Of a stretch of 64,000 nucleotides of DNA, positions 32,212 through 44,739 are shown piece after piece; positions within the stretch are counted from its first letter, which is position 1, and the number at the start of each line of letters is the position of its first letter. Below the pieces are notes generated by a model. It was given only the letters and a program-made list of their open reading frames with translations, did no database searches and was not told the DNA's origin. Where the stretch lies: positions 1,860,001 through 1,924,000 of the forward strand of contig JAPVLO010000277.1 of the NCBI GenBank assembly GCA_027257055.1, written 5' to 3'. This stretch comes from Cephalopachus bancanus (Eukaryota; Chordata; Mammalia; Primates; Tarsiidae). Both the position numbers and the translations under genes were made by a program.

Positions 32212-33689
32212 GAGTCCTTCTCAGCTGTGAACGTGATGAGTGGAGGCAGCATGGCGGGTGGCATCCCTGACTTGGAATTGGGAGGACAGGTCTTCCTCCC
32301 GCAGTCCCTTACCGGGGCCGGACTCTCCCTTCTCTGGGCTCTGGTGCCCTCCACCTCTGGTTCCACTCTGTGGTTTCTATCCTTAAGTGCCCTGCTCTGT
32401 AACCATACATAGGCTGTTTCTACAAATGACTTTTACATCCCAGCTGGAATGGGCACTGGTACCCAGGTGGGGACCATGTTCCTTTTTTCTTTTCTTCTCT
32501 TTCCCCGGTGCTTCCTCATGTTAGTTGTGGGCCTAGGTGGGAGCAGACAGTGCTCGGGACCACTGACACACACCACCACTGGGGTGTGTTTAAGTTGGGG
32601 GTGGTGTGCACCTTCTGAAGCAGAGGAAGGGGCGCTCGCCTGCCCAGAAGGTGAAGGCAGAGCAGAAGAAGGGGCACGAGCATTGGATGAGGCCAAGGGA
32701 GATAAACTTCCGAGAACATGTGTCTGGAGAGGGTTCTTGGACTCTCATCCCGGAATTTCCTTTCCAGGCTGAGCACCTCACTTTTTTTTTAAACTTACTT
32801 CCATTCCAACCTTCACAGACAAAATACCAGAGGGAATCTTTAGGATAGAATCATGATGTTCCAGAGCATGTAATATGTGTATGCTGGAGGGCAGTCATGT
32901 GCTTGGCAAGGAAGAAAACAATATATTGGGATACACTGTTACCTGTTTCTCATTTGAACATCATTTCAGCCTTGCAGACTGTTTGGCTGTGGTGGCCTTA
33001 TTTCCTCCCTCTAGGGTGCCTTGAAGGTTGCACTTTGGCTGTCCCTTTTCTGGTTTCAGTAGAGCTTCTAGACTCCTATCTGGAATCAGGAGAAAGAAGA
33101 CAATACTAGGAGTCAGAAAGTCTTAGTTCTTAATCAATGTGCTTTGAATAGTCTTCATGTTTTTGGAAGAGTTGCTCCATTCCGTGTGCCTGTTTATTGA
33201 TCTCTGACACAAGCACGTTCGGTTAGGTCAAGACTCCTCCAAGCAGAGCTTTGAAGTTGTCCTCGTAGATGGAACCTCCATTCACTAAAACCACAGTCTG
33301 GGAAGCCACATGGAGGCAATGCAGCCACCTTCCTCGCTCAAATTTCTCTTAATCGTTTGTTCATTGATAAGAAACACTAGTGTTTGTCTAGTCGGTCTTA
33401 ATTTGGGGATTTGGGGAGCTGCCTGACTTACATGATGGCCTGCGGCTGAGTGTGTCTTGCTGTCCTGCCTCTCCTGTACCCACTCATCCAGATACAGAGC
33501 CAGACTCATTTCTCCATCCTCCTTGTGCTATGACACTGTTTGGTCACACCTGGAGGACATCTTTTCTCAGAACCTTTATTCATGTTGGCAGCTAGGAGGA
33601 GACTTTCCTCTCCTCATGCTCACCACACTCTTCTTTTCTGAAACAAGAATCTGGCAGCCATTGATTCATTTCTTGAAACATTTTGTTCT
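32212..33689. other. Single-copy stretch
   Basis: No gene or clear repeat. AT content rises after 32780. Confidence 0.4.
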
Positions 33690-33990
33690 AAAATAAGGAA
33701 GTATAAACACTGAGAGAACTCTCACTAACAAGCCCTCGACCCAGAAACCGTCTGTCACGTTTTTGCCTAATTTCAGCCTAGTATTTTCATTCACATTAAT
33801 GAGAACATATTGTAAACACCATTTGTCTCCTGCGTTTTTTCTTAACATCGTATTATGAGCGTCCTCAGTCAGTAAAATAGAATATGAATGCCCGTGCACT
33901 ATTTCATACAATAGGTGAATGGTAACAGTCGTGTCCTTAATGTTGGACATTGAACTTGCTGCTAATTTCTCCATGGCTATAAATCACACC
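33690..33990. repeat. Old AT-rich interspersed repeat, family uncertain
   Basis: CATTAATGAGAACATATTG, CGTATTATGAGCGTCCTCAG, TATTTCATACAATAGGTGAA. In style it resembles the far 3' part of an old LINE or a DNA transposon, and it is similar in kind to 28441-28696. Confidence 0.4.
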
Positions 33991-34169
33991 ATGGTTGAAC
34001 CCTTCACAAAAATGTGACCAAAACTCCACCATTCCTGACATTAAAGCGTGCTTGATGGGTTTGGAAGAGAAAGACAGCTGGACCTAGGACAGAGAGGAAG
34101 AGGAACAAATACATGAGAATTACTGTTTCCTTCCAAGTGTGGCGAGGAGGGGGCTTTGTGCTACTCATT

Positions 34170-34290
34170 AGTCCCCAGGACGATTCCAGGAGCCAGGCTC
34201 TACAGACGGGAGGTGGAGACTTGGTGAGAGCCGGACGTTGGAGTCTCAGGTCACATGGCTGGTTGGCAACTGGGTTGGGATTTGACCCTG
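34170..34290 (-). repeat. MIR SINE remnant, antisense
   Basis: AGGTCACATGGCTGGTTGGC, GGGTTGGGATTTGACCCTGG. Confidence 0.7.
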
Positions 34291-34867
34291 GGTACGTTGG
34301 GCTGTGTGATTGGCTTCTCCCTTGTTGTCACACTGCTTGGAGGTGGAAGGAAAGAGTCTGGGGTCTGGCGTGGGCTGTAGGGAACCACGAGAAGGGGTGA
34401 TCAGATGGCACGTGTAGGGCTGCTTGTCTGTGAAGAGCCCAGGGAAACCCCAGTGGACGGGGGCAGTGACGGCGGTGCGTGCCCTGGTTGGGCTGCCTGG
34501 GGAAAGCTGGTCCCTGGGGCTCAGGACTGGGCGCCCGCCAAGGCCTCCAGCCTGCTCCCCGGAGACGGAACCCGGGTCGCTGCCTCATCAGCGCCTGCTC
34601 TTGTCCACACTTTGCTCCACCACTCCTAATAAATCTGAATCGAATTTTTTTGACATTGTACTCATAAATTTGAAGTGGAGTCCTTACCAGGCCTGTCAGC
34701 GGGATGGAGAAGGGAGAGTGAGCAGGAGAGGTGAGTTCTAGGAATCGGGGCTATTTTTAAACACATCCTCGTTACTCTCGGGTTTGCAGGTCACTAGGAC
34801 CCGAGAAGGATTCTGCAGACGTGACAGCTGGCGTTAAAACAATTAGGCTCAAAATGACAACCCAGGG

Positions 34868-34869
<2 letters not shown>
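34291..34869. other. Single-copy stretch
   Basis: Contains CTCCTAATAAATCTGAATCG (about 34624-34643), a possible polyadenylation signal in an otherwise featureless GC-rich segment. No supported transcript. Confidence 0.35.

Positions 34870-34917
<48 letters not shown>
34870..34917. repeat. GT microsatellite
   Basis: About 23 nearly pure GT units. Confidence 0.95.
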
Positions 34918-34919
<2 letters not shown>

Positions 34920-35664
34920 ACTCCTCTTCTTTCTTCTCCTTATATTGTGGGGAGCCTGCCTGGAAATGTCTGTCTCAGGGCTGGCTATCTCATTGAGAGG
35001 AGGGGTGATCTCAGGGGTGGGTGCTGGACGCTGTCAGGGGAGAGCCAGTGATAGCCCCTCGTGCACGCACAGACATCAGCCCAGACCTGTGATCTCTCCT
35101 CTCTGGCCTCAGCCTTCTCTCCCGTAAAAATACAGGGTGGACCAGAGCCTCTGTAAATCCCTCTTTAGCTGTAGGCAGCGTCCTGTGATAGAAACTGCAA
35201 ATGCGTCGTTGTGAAGTCCCTTTGCTGTGGTCCCCCATTGACCTCAGCCGTGCCCTCAGTTCAAGGCAGAGATCCCTGTTGCCATGGAGTCTCTGGGAGG
35301 GGCAGAGGGCAGCCTCGTCCAGCCTCTGCTCCTCCAGCCTCTCAGCCCCTCGTGGTCTGGACCCAGTCGGCCATTAGGGCTGTTTCCCACTCCTCCCCCC
35401 ACCGGCGCTTCCCACCCACCAGCCACACCGCTCTGCTCTTCCGTCCTTCTGCAGAGAGGCTGCTGTCTCTCTCGCCAGGGCCTGTGCTGCTCCCACTCCC
35501 TGGAATGGCCCCCTCACTGTAACCCTTACCTCCTCTGTAAGAACTTCTGCACATGGTGCCTGGGCTAATTTTCCACATGGCTGCCCTGCCATATACCCAT
35601 CTACATATGCACATGCAGGACACGTACACAAACGTGCAGCGTCTGTGGGATGCTCGGAGGTGGC
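34918..35664. other. Single-copy stretch
   Basis: Nothing recognised. Confidence 0.4.
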
Positions 35665-35850
35665 CGTGAGCCTGGACTCCGGACCCCTGCCCTCTGGGCC
35701 CACATCCAGGCTGTCACTTGCTGAGTGTGCGACCTTAACCTGGGCGTCTGTGCCCCCTCCTGCACCTGCACAGTGGAGATGATGACGGTGCGTATCTTGT
35801 GGGCATTCTGGGGATCAGACGCGTGATGGCCCCGCTCTCAGAGCATCGTG
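35665..35850 (+). repeat. MIR SINE remnant
   Basis: TCACTTGCTGAGTGTGCGACC, CACAGTGGAGATGATGACGG. Confidence 0.65.
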
Positions 35851-36072
35851 GGCTGTACGGGAAGAAGCAGGCACTGATGAGATTTTGTTGTGGTGGTGGT
35901 TGTCGTCGGGCTGAGCGTGGTGCTGGCAGCACCCGAGCTCTTTGCCGAGGGGAGTTGTTGACAGTAAAGCATGGAGAGGAGATGTGAAGGTCGGTGCAGC
36001 GAGGAGGTAGAGAAGGATGAGGACGTTGGTGCCCACCCCAGAAAGGAAGTGCATGTGAGGAGACAGGCCACG

Positions 36073-36074
<2 letters not shown>

Positions 36075-36110
<36 letters not shown>
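36075..36110. repeat. GT microsatellite
   Basis: About 18 GT units, 75 bp ahead of the AC-rich array. Confidence 0.95.
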
Positions 36111-36113
<3 letters not shown>

Positions 36114-36184
36114 GTTGGTGGGGGAAGAGGGGCAGAGTTAAAGGTAGACTTTTCTTATAAGTCTCTTCTTTCTCTAAGGCCAGC

Positions 36185-36715
36185 CCCTTGCATATATGCA
36201 CACACACACACACGCACGCACATAAGCATATATACATGCACATGGACACACAAACATCACACACACATATACACATGTGCGCACACACACACACATATCC
36301 AAACACATACATGCATATATATGCACACACAAGACACACATATATACACATTCATATATACACATATCTAAACACACACACATATACACATCTATAGGTG
36401 CACACACATTACACACACACAAATGCATACACATATGCACACATCTATATATACACCTACACATACATGCACATATACATGCACACACACATGCACACAA
36501 GCACATACACACATGCGCACACATGTATACATACACCCAAGCACATATGTACACACATGGATGCACAAACATTACACACATATACCCACATGTCCAAACA
36601 CATGCATACATATATACACACATAAGACATGCATATATACATATACCTGCATATCTGTATATGCACATACATTACACATACACAAACGCATACACACATG
36701 CACACATACATACAA
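36185..36715. repeat. AC/AT-rich minisatellite with higher-order duplication
   Basis: Mixed CACA, CATA and TATA units. Three ordered landmarks occur twice: ACAAACAT (about 36249 and 36565), CCAAACACAT (about 36299 and 36594) and ATTACACA (about 36408 and 36671). Roughly 300 bp was duplicated and then lost small segments. Open frames of 164-217 codons here are Cys/Tyr/Met or Thr/His strings and not genes. Confidence 0.85.
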
Positions 36716-37299
36716 ATTTCAGTTGGCACCATTTTAGATACAGAAGACAAAAAGCTGGCAGAATGGGGCTGGGAGGTGGAGTGTTTTATTCTTCCTCAAA
36801 GGGGACAGTTGCAAAGGCAACCATGATTGGGAACGTTTTCTCTCTTGCTCCCAGCAGTCTAGAGATGGGCTCCGGCCCTTCTCACTTAACTTCTGCTGTC
36901 TGCAAAGAATGGAAGGAAAAACAGCAGTGACTATAGAAAGCAGCTCAAAGCCCTCCCTCAACTAGCTGGGAGCAGTCACAGAATCTTGTCAGAGGCGGGC
37001 GGGGATGACGGACAGAGGGGGGCGAGACCGGCCGGGGCTCCCAACCCCAGCTCCCCAGGATGCCTGGATGCTGAGGATGCCTGGGGCGCTGCACACCCCC
37101 AGAAGCACCTCTTTGTAGAATGTCAAAAATCGTCGTGAGTTCCAGTGGAAAATTGCAGTCAACTTCTATGAAAAAATAGGATTGATCTGGAGAGCTGGCA
37201 ACAGAGTGGTTACTGGAGCAAAGTCTTTCATTTTCTTAGCGTCGCTTCCTTTAAAAGCTCCCTTTCTATTTGTATCTGCACAAATCTGTTGCGGAGAAT
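36716..37299. other. Single-copy stretch
   Basis: Nothing recognised. Confidence 0.4.
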
Positions 37300-37450
37300 T
37301 CCAGAACTTTGGTTGTGGAAGGAGTTCTGAGAGGATCTATTTCAGTCCCTCTTTGTCACATCGACGAGGAAACGGAGGCCCAAGAGGAGGTGCCCTGCCC
37401 AAGGACATGCAACCGGTGTCAGTCACACGCCTTCCGCCGGATTGAGCCAC
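37300..37450 (-). repeat. MIR-like SINE remnant, antisense
   Basis: GACGAGGAAACGGAGGCCCA, CTGCCCAAGGACATGCAACC. Confidence 0.6.
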
Positions 37451-39185
37451 GGTCACTCAAACCTCCTCCAGCCGTGACAGCACTGCCGAAGAGGAAGACC
37501 CACACTGTCACGTCAGTGGCCTCTTCGCTGGGGAGGGCCTCTTCCTCCACCCCCTCTGCCCTCTCGCTCATCACAGCCCTAGTAAGAGGCAGCGTTCCTG
37601 ATTCCTAGCTCAACCCTGCAAATTAACACCCCACATTTAACAGCGCACAAACGGGCTGCTCCTAGCTTCCGCCTCTTGCCAGCAGACACTGACAGTGAAG
37701 GCACAAATGCTCTCCGAGTCTACACCCTGTGTGATCACAAATCGCTGAAGCTTCTTGCAGTGTTGGCCTCACCCGAGTCCTGCCTGCTGCAGGGGTTTCT
37801 CAGACAGTGCTGTCCACACAGAAGGGGGCCACACACCAGCGAATGTCGCTCCGGGACTGAGCTCTTGTCTTCAAACGGCCTTGGCTGATTTTTGACTAGT
37901 GACGCAGGAAGTGTGTTCTCTCCGTGTCCCCATCTGTCTTCCCCCACCCCCATGGTTCTGCTGTCCTTTTCCTGGGCTTAAAGTGGGAATTCTGACTATG
38001 GAGATAACACGCAGGCTATGTCCAAGTCTGATCATGGAGTTCAGTTTCTAGACGTGATGTGACTTCACAGGGACCAGGTGTGAAGACAGGCCCTTGCAGG
38101 GTCCACTTCTGCCCTCGCCCTGGCCGGAAATCTTCCTGTTGGTCTGCCTCTCACCCTGAATTTTGAGATGGCAAGCCCCCCACTAGACTCAAGCCCAAGC
38201 CCTCCAGAGCCGCATGGGGAGCGTCAAATCCAGCGGATGTTGGAGTGTCATCCTTGGGAGACATGCCTAGAACCAGGCCTGGGGTCCTGGCCCAGCCAAG
38301 GCCGCCCCGAAGATAGTGTGGTAACTCAAAGCGACAGGGTCTGAGGGCGTGCCATGAGCTCAGGCTTGAGTCAGATTGGTGTTGATTTCCCAGGGGTTTA
38401 GTTCTTCAGAGCCCCTGGGTGACCCTGGGCAGCCACACTGCATTGCGAGTGCTTTGTGGGGGGACTTCAGCTCCTAGCTAGGTGTTGGGGGCCCAGGGCC
38501 CGGGGCTGGCAGGGATCGCAGAGCCCAGCCAAGGGGGTTGTGGTTTCTAGTGGGTTCCAGCTATAGCAGGTGAGTGAAATACCAAACAGGGTCCCGGCCT
38601 TATGACAGGGGCAGACTGAGGCTTGGTGGGAACAGGGCTTGCCGAGCTTGGTCTACTGCTGCAGAATTCACTCCAAGGCCCACCCTGTTTGTCTTAGGCT
38701 GGGCTGAGGCTGGCCAGTGTGGGGCTGTGGTGGGTGAGATGGGGAGTCGCAGGCCCCCTTGAATAACTGGACTTTTGGGAGAGCGAAACTCCAACAGAAA
38801 CATTCTGAAGGATCACAGAGAAGGAGCCAGGGTGGTCCCAATGGGTCAGGAGTCAAGGGGGCTGGGGGCAGGTTGCTGGATGACAAGAGGCCTCCCAGCC
38901 TAGGGTGGGCCAGGAGCAGAGCAGAGGGGAGACTCAGGGGACAGCCGCTGGTCCCCTCTCCTACTGTAGCCACTTCTGTGCACCCTGCTTCACTAGCTGC
39001 GGGTGCAGGGACACCTGTTCTGGCTCCACTGAGCACTGCAGCATATCCACGCTGAAGACACAGGCCCAGGCCAGCTCAACCTTCAGCCAGGCGCCTGACT
39101 GAGGGAGTCATACAGATGAAGGAGGCATCCAGAGATGTGGGACAGCTGGGTCCCCACCCCTCCCCTCCCCCCAGCTCTTCCCTCC
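37451..39185. other. Single-copy stretch
   Basis: No gene or repeat recognised over 1.7 kb. Confidence 0.4.
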
Positions 39186-39208
39186 TCCTTCCTTCCTTCC
39201 TTCCTTCT
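39186..39208. repeat. CCTT microsatellite
   Basis: Five to six CCTT units. Confidence 0.9.
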
Positions 39209-41215
39209 GTGACGTCACCTCTCGCCACTGCCCTCACTCCCCCATCCCCTCGGCTTCCTGACTGCGGGGCCGCTGCTGTGAGTGGTAGGTGCTGATTAAG
39301 ATGGATGGATTGGTAAGAGGCATTCAATGTGACTTGAATAAAAAGCACCCCAGCCTCGCCTGGGCGCGAGGGCAGACGGCCAAAAAGTGGCGTCACTCGG
39401 GAGATTACTACTGGAGCTTGTCCTTAAAATAGCAGGAGCCCCTCCAAGTTCCATACCGGTTGCTATTTATATAAATGTAGATACACACATGTATGCATTA
39501 AAAAATAGTCTTGCTTCTATTTCCCATCTCCCCTCTTCTCTTCTCTTCTTGTGTTTTGCCGGCAGAGACCAGACACAGGTTTTTAAAAGGCATGTAAGGG
39601 ATCCACAGTCACTGGGAAAGTGACATTCTACGACCTCTCAGGTCATTTCCTGCCTCGGGTCAGCCTGGGGATCGGCTAGCACCATTGGAGAACTCAGTGA
39701 GGTCATGGAGATTCACTGAGCGGAGCTCTCCCAGGGACTGTGGGTGTGCCTCAAGGGCCATTCCCTCTTCCATCTCCAGTGTTATTAGCCACAGCATCAC
39801 GTGTCTCTTGGCGACTTTCTCACCAGATGCAGAACTGACTTGGCGCACAGTCACTGCTTGGCTGAAAGGATCAGGGAATTTGTCAAAGGTCAATGGTGAC
39901 AGGAGCTCCAGCTCCAGGTCCTTTCTCTTGGTGTCCGATCTAGGTCTCCCTTCATGATGGGAGCAAGAGGGATTCGAGTTTCCTTTCACACATTAAGTCT
40001 GTTTTCAAGATTTTCAGACTACCACTCATTCAACGTTGAGCCCCTGAGTTCGGAGACCTTGTTTAGAGGTGATGCCAGTGAGAGAAGCACACCTGTCCTT
40101 CTGCCCAGAGAGGGCATTAGGGACCTGTTAGATGCAACATCTCCCACACAGTCAGAGGGTGGGCTTTCAGATCGATGGGTTCTTCATTCTATAAGTGGCC
40201 ATGAAAATCTATCAATCTGTGGTGGTGCTGCTGCTGTGTGTGGTGTGTGTGGCGGGGGAGGGAGAATATTTAGGGTTAAATGATGCTATAGAATTTACCA
40301 CCGTCTATTAACTTTTGGTAACCTATTTAAAAAACAATTGATGGCTGCACAGCAACAGGCTGGGTGATGATGAGATCATCCCTCTGCTATTTATAGATTT
40401 CCCTTCCCTGAATAGTGCAGATCTTGGTATTTGGACTGTGAAGGCCTGTCGGCAGGACTCGTGCCCAGTTCTGTGTTTCCTGCTGTACCTATCACATGGC
40501 TGTCTCATGACATCTGTTGTTAACCACCTGTTTATAGACACGAAGCTGAAATGTGGATCCAGGATCTAGGTGCAGAATAGAATTATCCACTTCTATTTTT
40601 CTACTTGTATTTTTTTTTTCTAGGCTTTACCCATTTCCTATATATGGAAGCAAAATCCAAGAACAGTGTTTGAACCAATTCCAATCTGGATGTATGGTCA
40701 GGAGTAAAAAGAAAAATGCTGTCTTGTCAGGATGGGGCAAGAAAGTCAAGAAGGAAGGGAAGATAGAGGTTGAAGAAAAATTACTGAAGACAGTAATTCT
40801 GCAGCTCCAAATTAATGAAATTTAGATCAGAAACTATGACTCTGGTCTGGTGTGCATCCAGAGGTTAACCACTGACTGCCTACTCAAGTCCACAGAGAAC
40901 CTTGCTTGAACCTGAGTCACTCTTTGTGTGTAAGGCTCCCTGGAGTATGCTTTTATATTGATTTGAGCGGTTGTTTGTGTCTCAATTAAGAACTATGGCA
41001 GCCCTGAGGACCCAGAAAAGATAGACTCATCGTGTTCTGGTCTTAACGTCCAAATTAATCTTGAAATTAATCTGCTTCTTTGGATAGCCTCTGAATTCTA
41101 ACGACCCCCAGGCCAGTCAACTAACCAAGGATGCAAGGATGAGCTAGCTGGAATTCAAAGGGAAAGAAGAAAGCAATTTCAGCTACAAAACAGCTTCGAA
41201 CACGGAGAACGGGTC
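39209..41215. other. Mostly single-copy stretch
   Basis: No gene recognised. TTG-GTAAGAGG at about 39310-39320 is a splice-donor-like string without supporting exon signal. Confidence 0.4.
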
Positions 41216-41218
41216 TGA

Positions 41219-41590
41219 GTCGCAGTGGGTTTTGACCATGGATAGCTCCTGTCAGGGCCAGAGCAGTTTTGTGACCATGGATTGCCCTCGGCCACCCTCC
41301 CCCCAACCCCCACGCCTGCTTCAGGTGTGAGAAAACCGATAAGACATACAGCAGCACCTGCCCGCTGTTAATATCTCTCAGCCACCGTGGTCTTGACCAT
41401 GGACAACTCCCGCGGGGCCCGGGAGTTTCAGGACCATGGTCAGCGCCCCTCGCTGCTGGTGCGAGAGTACCGCTGGGACATTCAGCCGCACATCCGCTCT
41501 CTTACTATCTCCCAGCCACAGCGAGGATGACCGTGGACAGCTCCTGTTGGGGGCTTGGCGGTTTTCAGCACCACCTCCAGCACCTCGCAG
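41219..41590. repeat. Tandem repeat with RE1/REST-like motifs
   Basis: Three related cores at 41219-41289, 41381-41450 and 41515-41586, each reading approximately TGACCATGGACAGCTCC ... TTTCAGNACCATGGNCAGC. They are separated by a related spacer (GAGARTACCGMTRRGACATWC ... TATCTCYCAGCCAC) seen at about 41325-41380 and 41460-41514. Both core halves resemble parts of the RE1 site bound by REST (NTYAGMRCCNNRGMSAG). TTCAGGACCATGGTCAG at 41428-41444 differs at two positions. I do not know this repeat family. Confidence 0.7.
41394..41442. other. 49-nt inverted repeat (hairpin)
   Basis: TGACCATGG (41394-41402) pairs with CCATGGTCA (41434-41442), and AACTCCCG (41405-41412) pairs with CGGGAGTT (41420-41427), giving 17 perfect pairs around a GC-rich loop with an asymmetric 2/6-nt bulge. 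Confidence 0.8.
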
Positions 41591-42129
41591 TACATCTGCA
41601 CTGTGACCGCCTCTGGAGAGAAAATCCTTAGTCCTGGAGCACTTCTTTGCTACTACTTCATCGAAAGCCACTTGCAAGTACAACTTCTACTCATCCAAAT
41701 ACCTGGCTGCCTCAGAAATTTTTGTTTGCTTGCTTTAATATACTCACATTTCCTCAATCTCTCATGTGAGGAAGGCGTTTTAGAAGGCATGCTCGGAGAC
41801 AAGGATTGCCTCCTGCTGACCACATGTGGAGGCAGTGTCTGTGACCCAAGTGCCCTTTTGGGATCTGCTCTGCAGACCTCTGATCACCGGAATGCAGACA
41901 GGTCAAGATTAGACCATGACACTTCCTTTGATTCTGTTATGGATGGCAAACAGAGCTCTGTAGAAAGATACCAAGAGCGAGAGACTGGCTTGGCAACATC
42001 ATCTCTTTACACGATATCTGCAAGACTACTTCCCATTCATAAGGAGCACTTTTTTTCCCTAGTAGTCTGTCACTCAGACAGGATATTTGCACGTGTAATT
42101 TGCCCTCATATTACCACAATATTACAAAT
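41591..42129. other. Unassigned stretch
   Basis: No gene. A 221-codon open frame (41555-42220) runs through the tandem repeat and an MIR and is not coding. Confidence 0.45.
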
Positions 42130-42335
42130 AATACTTTTGAGCATATGCTATGTGCTAGGCACTATACTAAATGCTTTACATGCATTATTTAGCTTTCATA
42201 ACTTCAGTTCTGTGAGGTAGATCCTGATAAGGCCCAATGCTATGGATAAGCCTGGCATTTAGAGAGTTTAAGGAACTTGCTGAATGTCCATATTCATCAG
42301 GTGGTGGAGTCCGGATTTGAACCTATTCTTCCAGT
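42130..42335 (-). repeat. MIR SINE, antisense
   Basis: CTATGTGCTAGGCACTATAC, TTCTGTGAGGTAGATCCTGA, GTGGAGTCCGGATTTGAACC. Well preserved. Confidence 0.9.
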
Positions 42336-43498
42336 CCCCCTGCTATATTGAGAGCTGTCATTTTAATCTTCTCTCTCCCTCCCTGGGACTTCTTTCAATG
42401 ATGGAAATGGATTCCGTTTTTAAAATTAAATCTAGTGTAGCTATCAATCATCTTGTGTCTCATATGGCTTGTGATTTGGGGCTAGCTAAGTTTTAGTTAA
42501 CTATTATGTCCTATTCTAAGTGGTTGTAGAATGGCCCTTCTGGCTGTCTTGTTTTGTCTCAGACAATTCAGCCAAAAGATATGTAAGAGAAGTATTAATC
42601 TGTGTACAACTCTGTCAGTCTTGTAGGCATCTCACTATTCAATTCTCTTCATCCAAGCTAATAGACCACGCATACACGCCTCTTCAAGTCCTGGAGGTAA
42701 CTGAGATCTGTAGGTAACTGAGCTCACCTGACTATCACCCCATGAGTCATCACCCAGCCACTTCTCTTGCCCCCACAGAGCTCGCGCCTGTACTAGCCAC
42801 CGGGTACCTACCACAGGAAGTCATAGTGAGTCAACGAAGGAAATTGTCCCTGCTGGTGTTCAGTGAATGTTGTGATTGGATTTTCTTACTAGTGTTGACT
42901 CAGTCCTTTATGTGTCGAGGGGACTGTCCTCTGCCTTTTACTATGAGTCACCTAGAGTTGATGTGACTCTGGGTCCTCAGGAAATACTCCACAAGCCACT
43001 GATGGAAGGAAGAATCTGTACCTTCAATCTACAGCAGGCCTGTGGCAGATTTCAGATGTTGACTTCTTCAATGAAGAAGAATTGGGACGAGCAACTCTCT
43101 TTGACCTCTTTTCGGCCTTTGATGTCCCAAGTTGGTGCTGGTTTCTGTTACTGTGATATGTTTTATTCCCCTTGTTTATCATGACTGAGCTGCTGACGTG
43201 TCCCAGACAGGCCCAGGGTCCTCTCCCTTTGTAAGCAGTATACCATGGCATCTCTACATTCTGCTCTGAAGCAGTTCTCATTGCTGTGCGCACCTTACAT
43301 GGAAGACAGAAAAGGGATAGGGGAAATGGAGCTTAAGAGTTCCTCTCTTTCTGCTCTCGAATTATGTTCGAGTGACAGTGGGTGTTCTCAATCCTCCTGG
43401 AAATGGGGGTAGTGTCTCCCCCTACTTTGCAAAATATTGGCCCAGTGAGAAAAGACCTGGATTCACTAAACAAAATGACTGGATGTCTCAGGGAGAGT
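42336..43498. other. Unassigned, possibly old LTR-derived stretch
   Basis: No gene. The character is moderately AT-rich without a family I can name. Confidence 0.35.
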
Positions 43499-43499
43499 G

Positions 43500-44365
43500 A
43501 CTGTGTTCATTCATCTACTTGTTCATTCAACAACAATTAATTGAGGACCTACTTTGTGCCAGGGGCTATGCTGCAAACTGGGGAGACAATAGCAAACCAC
43601 CCAGATGAAGAATCCCTGCCCTCATGGGATGGTCAGGTAATGGATGAAAGAAATAAGGACATTTTGAAATGTGGAATTTTGGATGGAATGGCCAGGGTGT
43701 GTCCCACGATTTAAATGATGGAGGGTTTTAAATGGAAATCTTTGAATGTACTCCAAAACAGAGAGGATGGCATCATTAACCCCTGTGTATCCTCAAGAAA
43801 GTGATTCTTGAGTAAAGACCCAAGAGGAGTGAAGAGTGAGCCTGCAACTGTTGTTGAGAGAGAAGCCCAGGATCCTTCAAGGGACCCATGGCAGGAGCTT
43901 GCCCCCAATATTGGAGGACCAGCCAGGAGGCCATTGAGCAACATAGGAGGTGGTAGAGAGGCTGGGCAGAAGGAAATTGGGCCCATATCATGGGGGTCTT
44001 GGGGCCATAGTAAATACTTGGGGTTTTGATCTGCCTAAGTGGGGAGTCACTGCAGGGTTTTGAGAAGAAAAGAGACAGGGTGTGATTACAGTTTAATGGG
44101 ATCCCTCTGGCTGCAGAGTGGAATAAACTGGGGGGGTGTGCAGGGAGGAGCAGAGGCCAGTGGGTGTCCATGGTATGGCAGTCGTCCAGGTGAGAGATAA
44201 GGGGGTTGGGTTGTGTGCAGATGTAGTACTGGGGAGAAACGTTGAAATCCGAACATATATTTACAGCCTACAGGATATAATAATACACTGGATGTGGTGT
44301 GGGGAGAGAGATTGATTAAGGCTGACTCCAAGGAGCTTTGGGGCCTGAACAGCCGCAAGGATGGC
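43500..44365 (+). mobile_element. L2 LINE 3' remnant
   Basis: ATTGAGGACCTACTTTGTGCC, AATCCCTGCCCTCATGGGAT, then CACTGCAGGGTTTTGAGAAG and GATCCCTCTGGCTGCAGAG, in the order of the L2 3' end. Heavily diverged. Confidence 0.75.
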
Positions 44366-44569
44366 TTCCCGTTTTTCTCAAGTGTAAATTGATAATACTG
44401 TTGCTGTTAGCCAATGGACTATTAAAGGACTTTGAGTGAATTGATCAACTAGTAATGCCACTGTAGATTCCCAGGACAGTAAAGGCCTTTTCAGGACACA
44501 GTAATGTGTACCCAATTGTTTAGCCCATACATAGATGCATCTCCCAATCAATTCTGTAGTTTCTTTAAG

Positions 44570-44685
44570 ATTTGAGCATACCTCATCAACAACGGTACCT
44601 GCATAATCAATGTTTGTATACCTAACCCTGAATTGTACCCCACATCTTTATAATAAATAATAATAAAGAAAAAAAAAGATTTGAA
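44570..44685 (+). mobile_element. L1 3' tail, sense, severely 5'-truncated
   Basis: CATACCTCATCAACAACGGT through ACCCTGAATTGTACCCCACA and an (ATA)/A-rich tail. It is about 85-90% identical by eye to the reverse complement of 11370-11455, so the two belong to one L1 family. Confidence 0.85.
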
Positions 44686-44739
44686 GCAGCTTAAACATTA
44701 CCTTCTTAATCCATAGGCGATATATACAGATTACTGTAT

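Noticed and set aside
34600..34660. AATAAA as the 3' end of a gene
   Set aside because: A single hexamer without exon, GU-rich context or coding signal nearby.
36174..36930. 164- and 217-codon frames
   Set aside because: Pure translation of CA/TA microsatellite DNA (Cys-Tyr-Met or His-Thr strings).
39300..39325. Exon ending at TTG-GTAAGAGG
   Set aside because: A donor-like string alone. No matching acceptor, open frame or conservation evidence.
41555..42220. 221-codon frame
   Set aside because: Crosses a tandem repeat, unassigned DNA and an MIR. No conserved motif.
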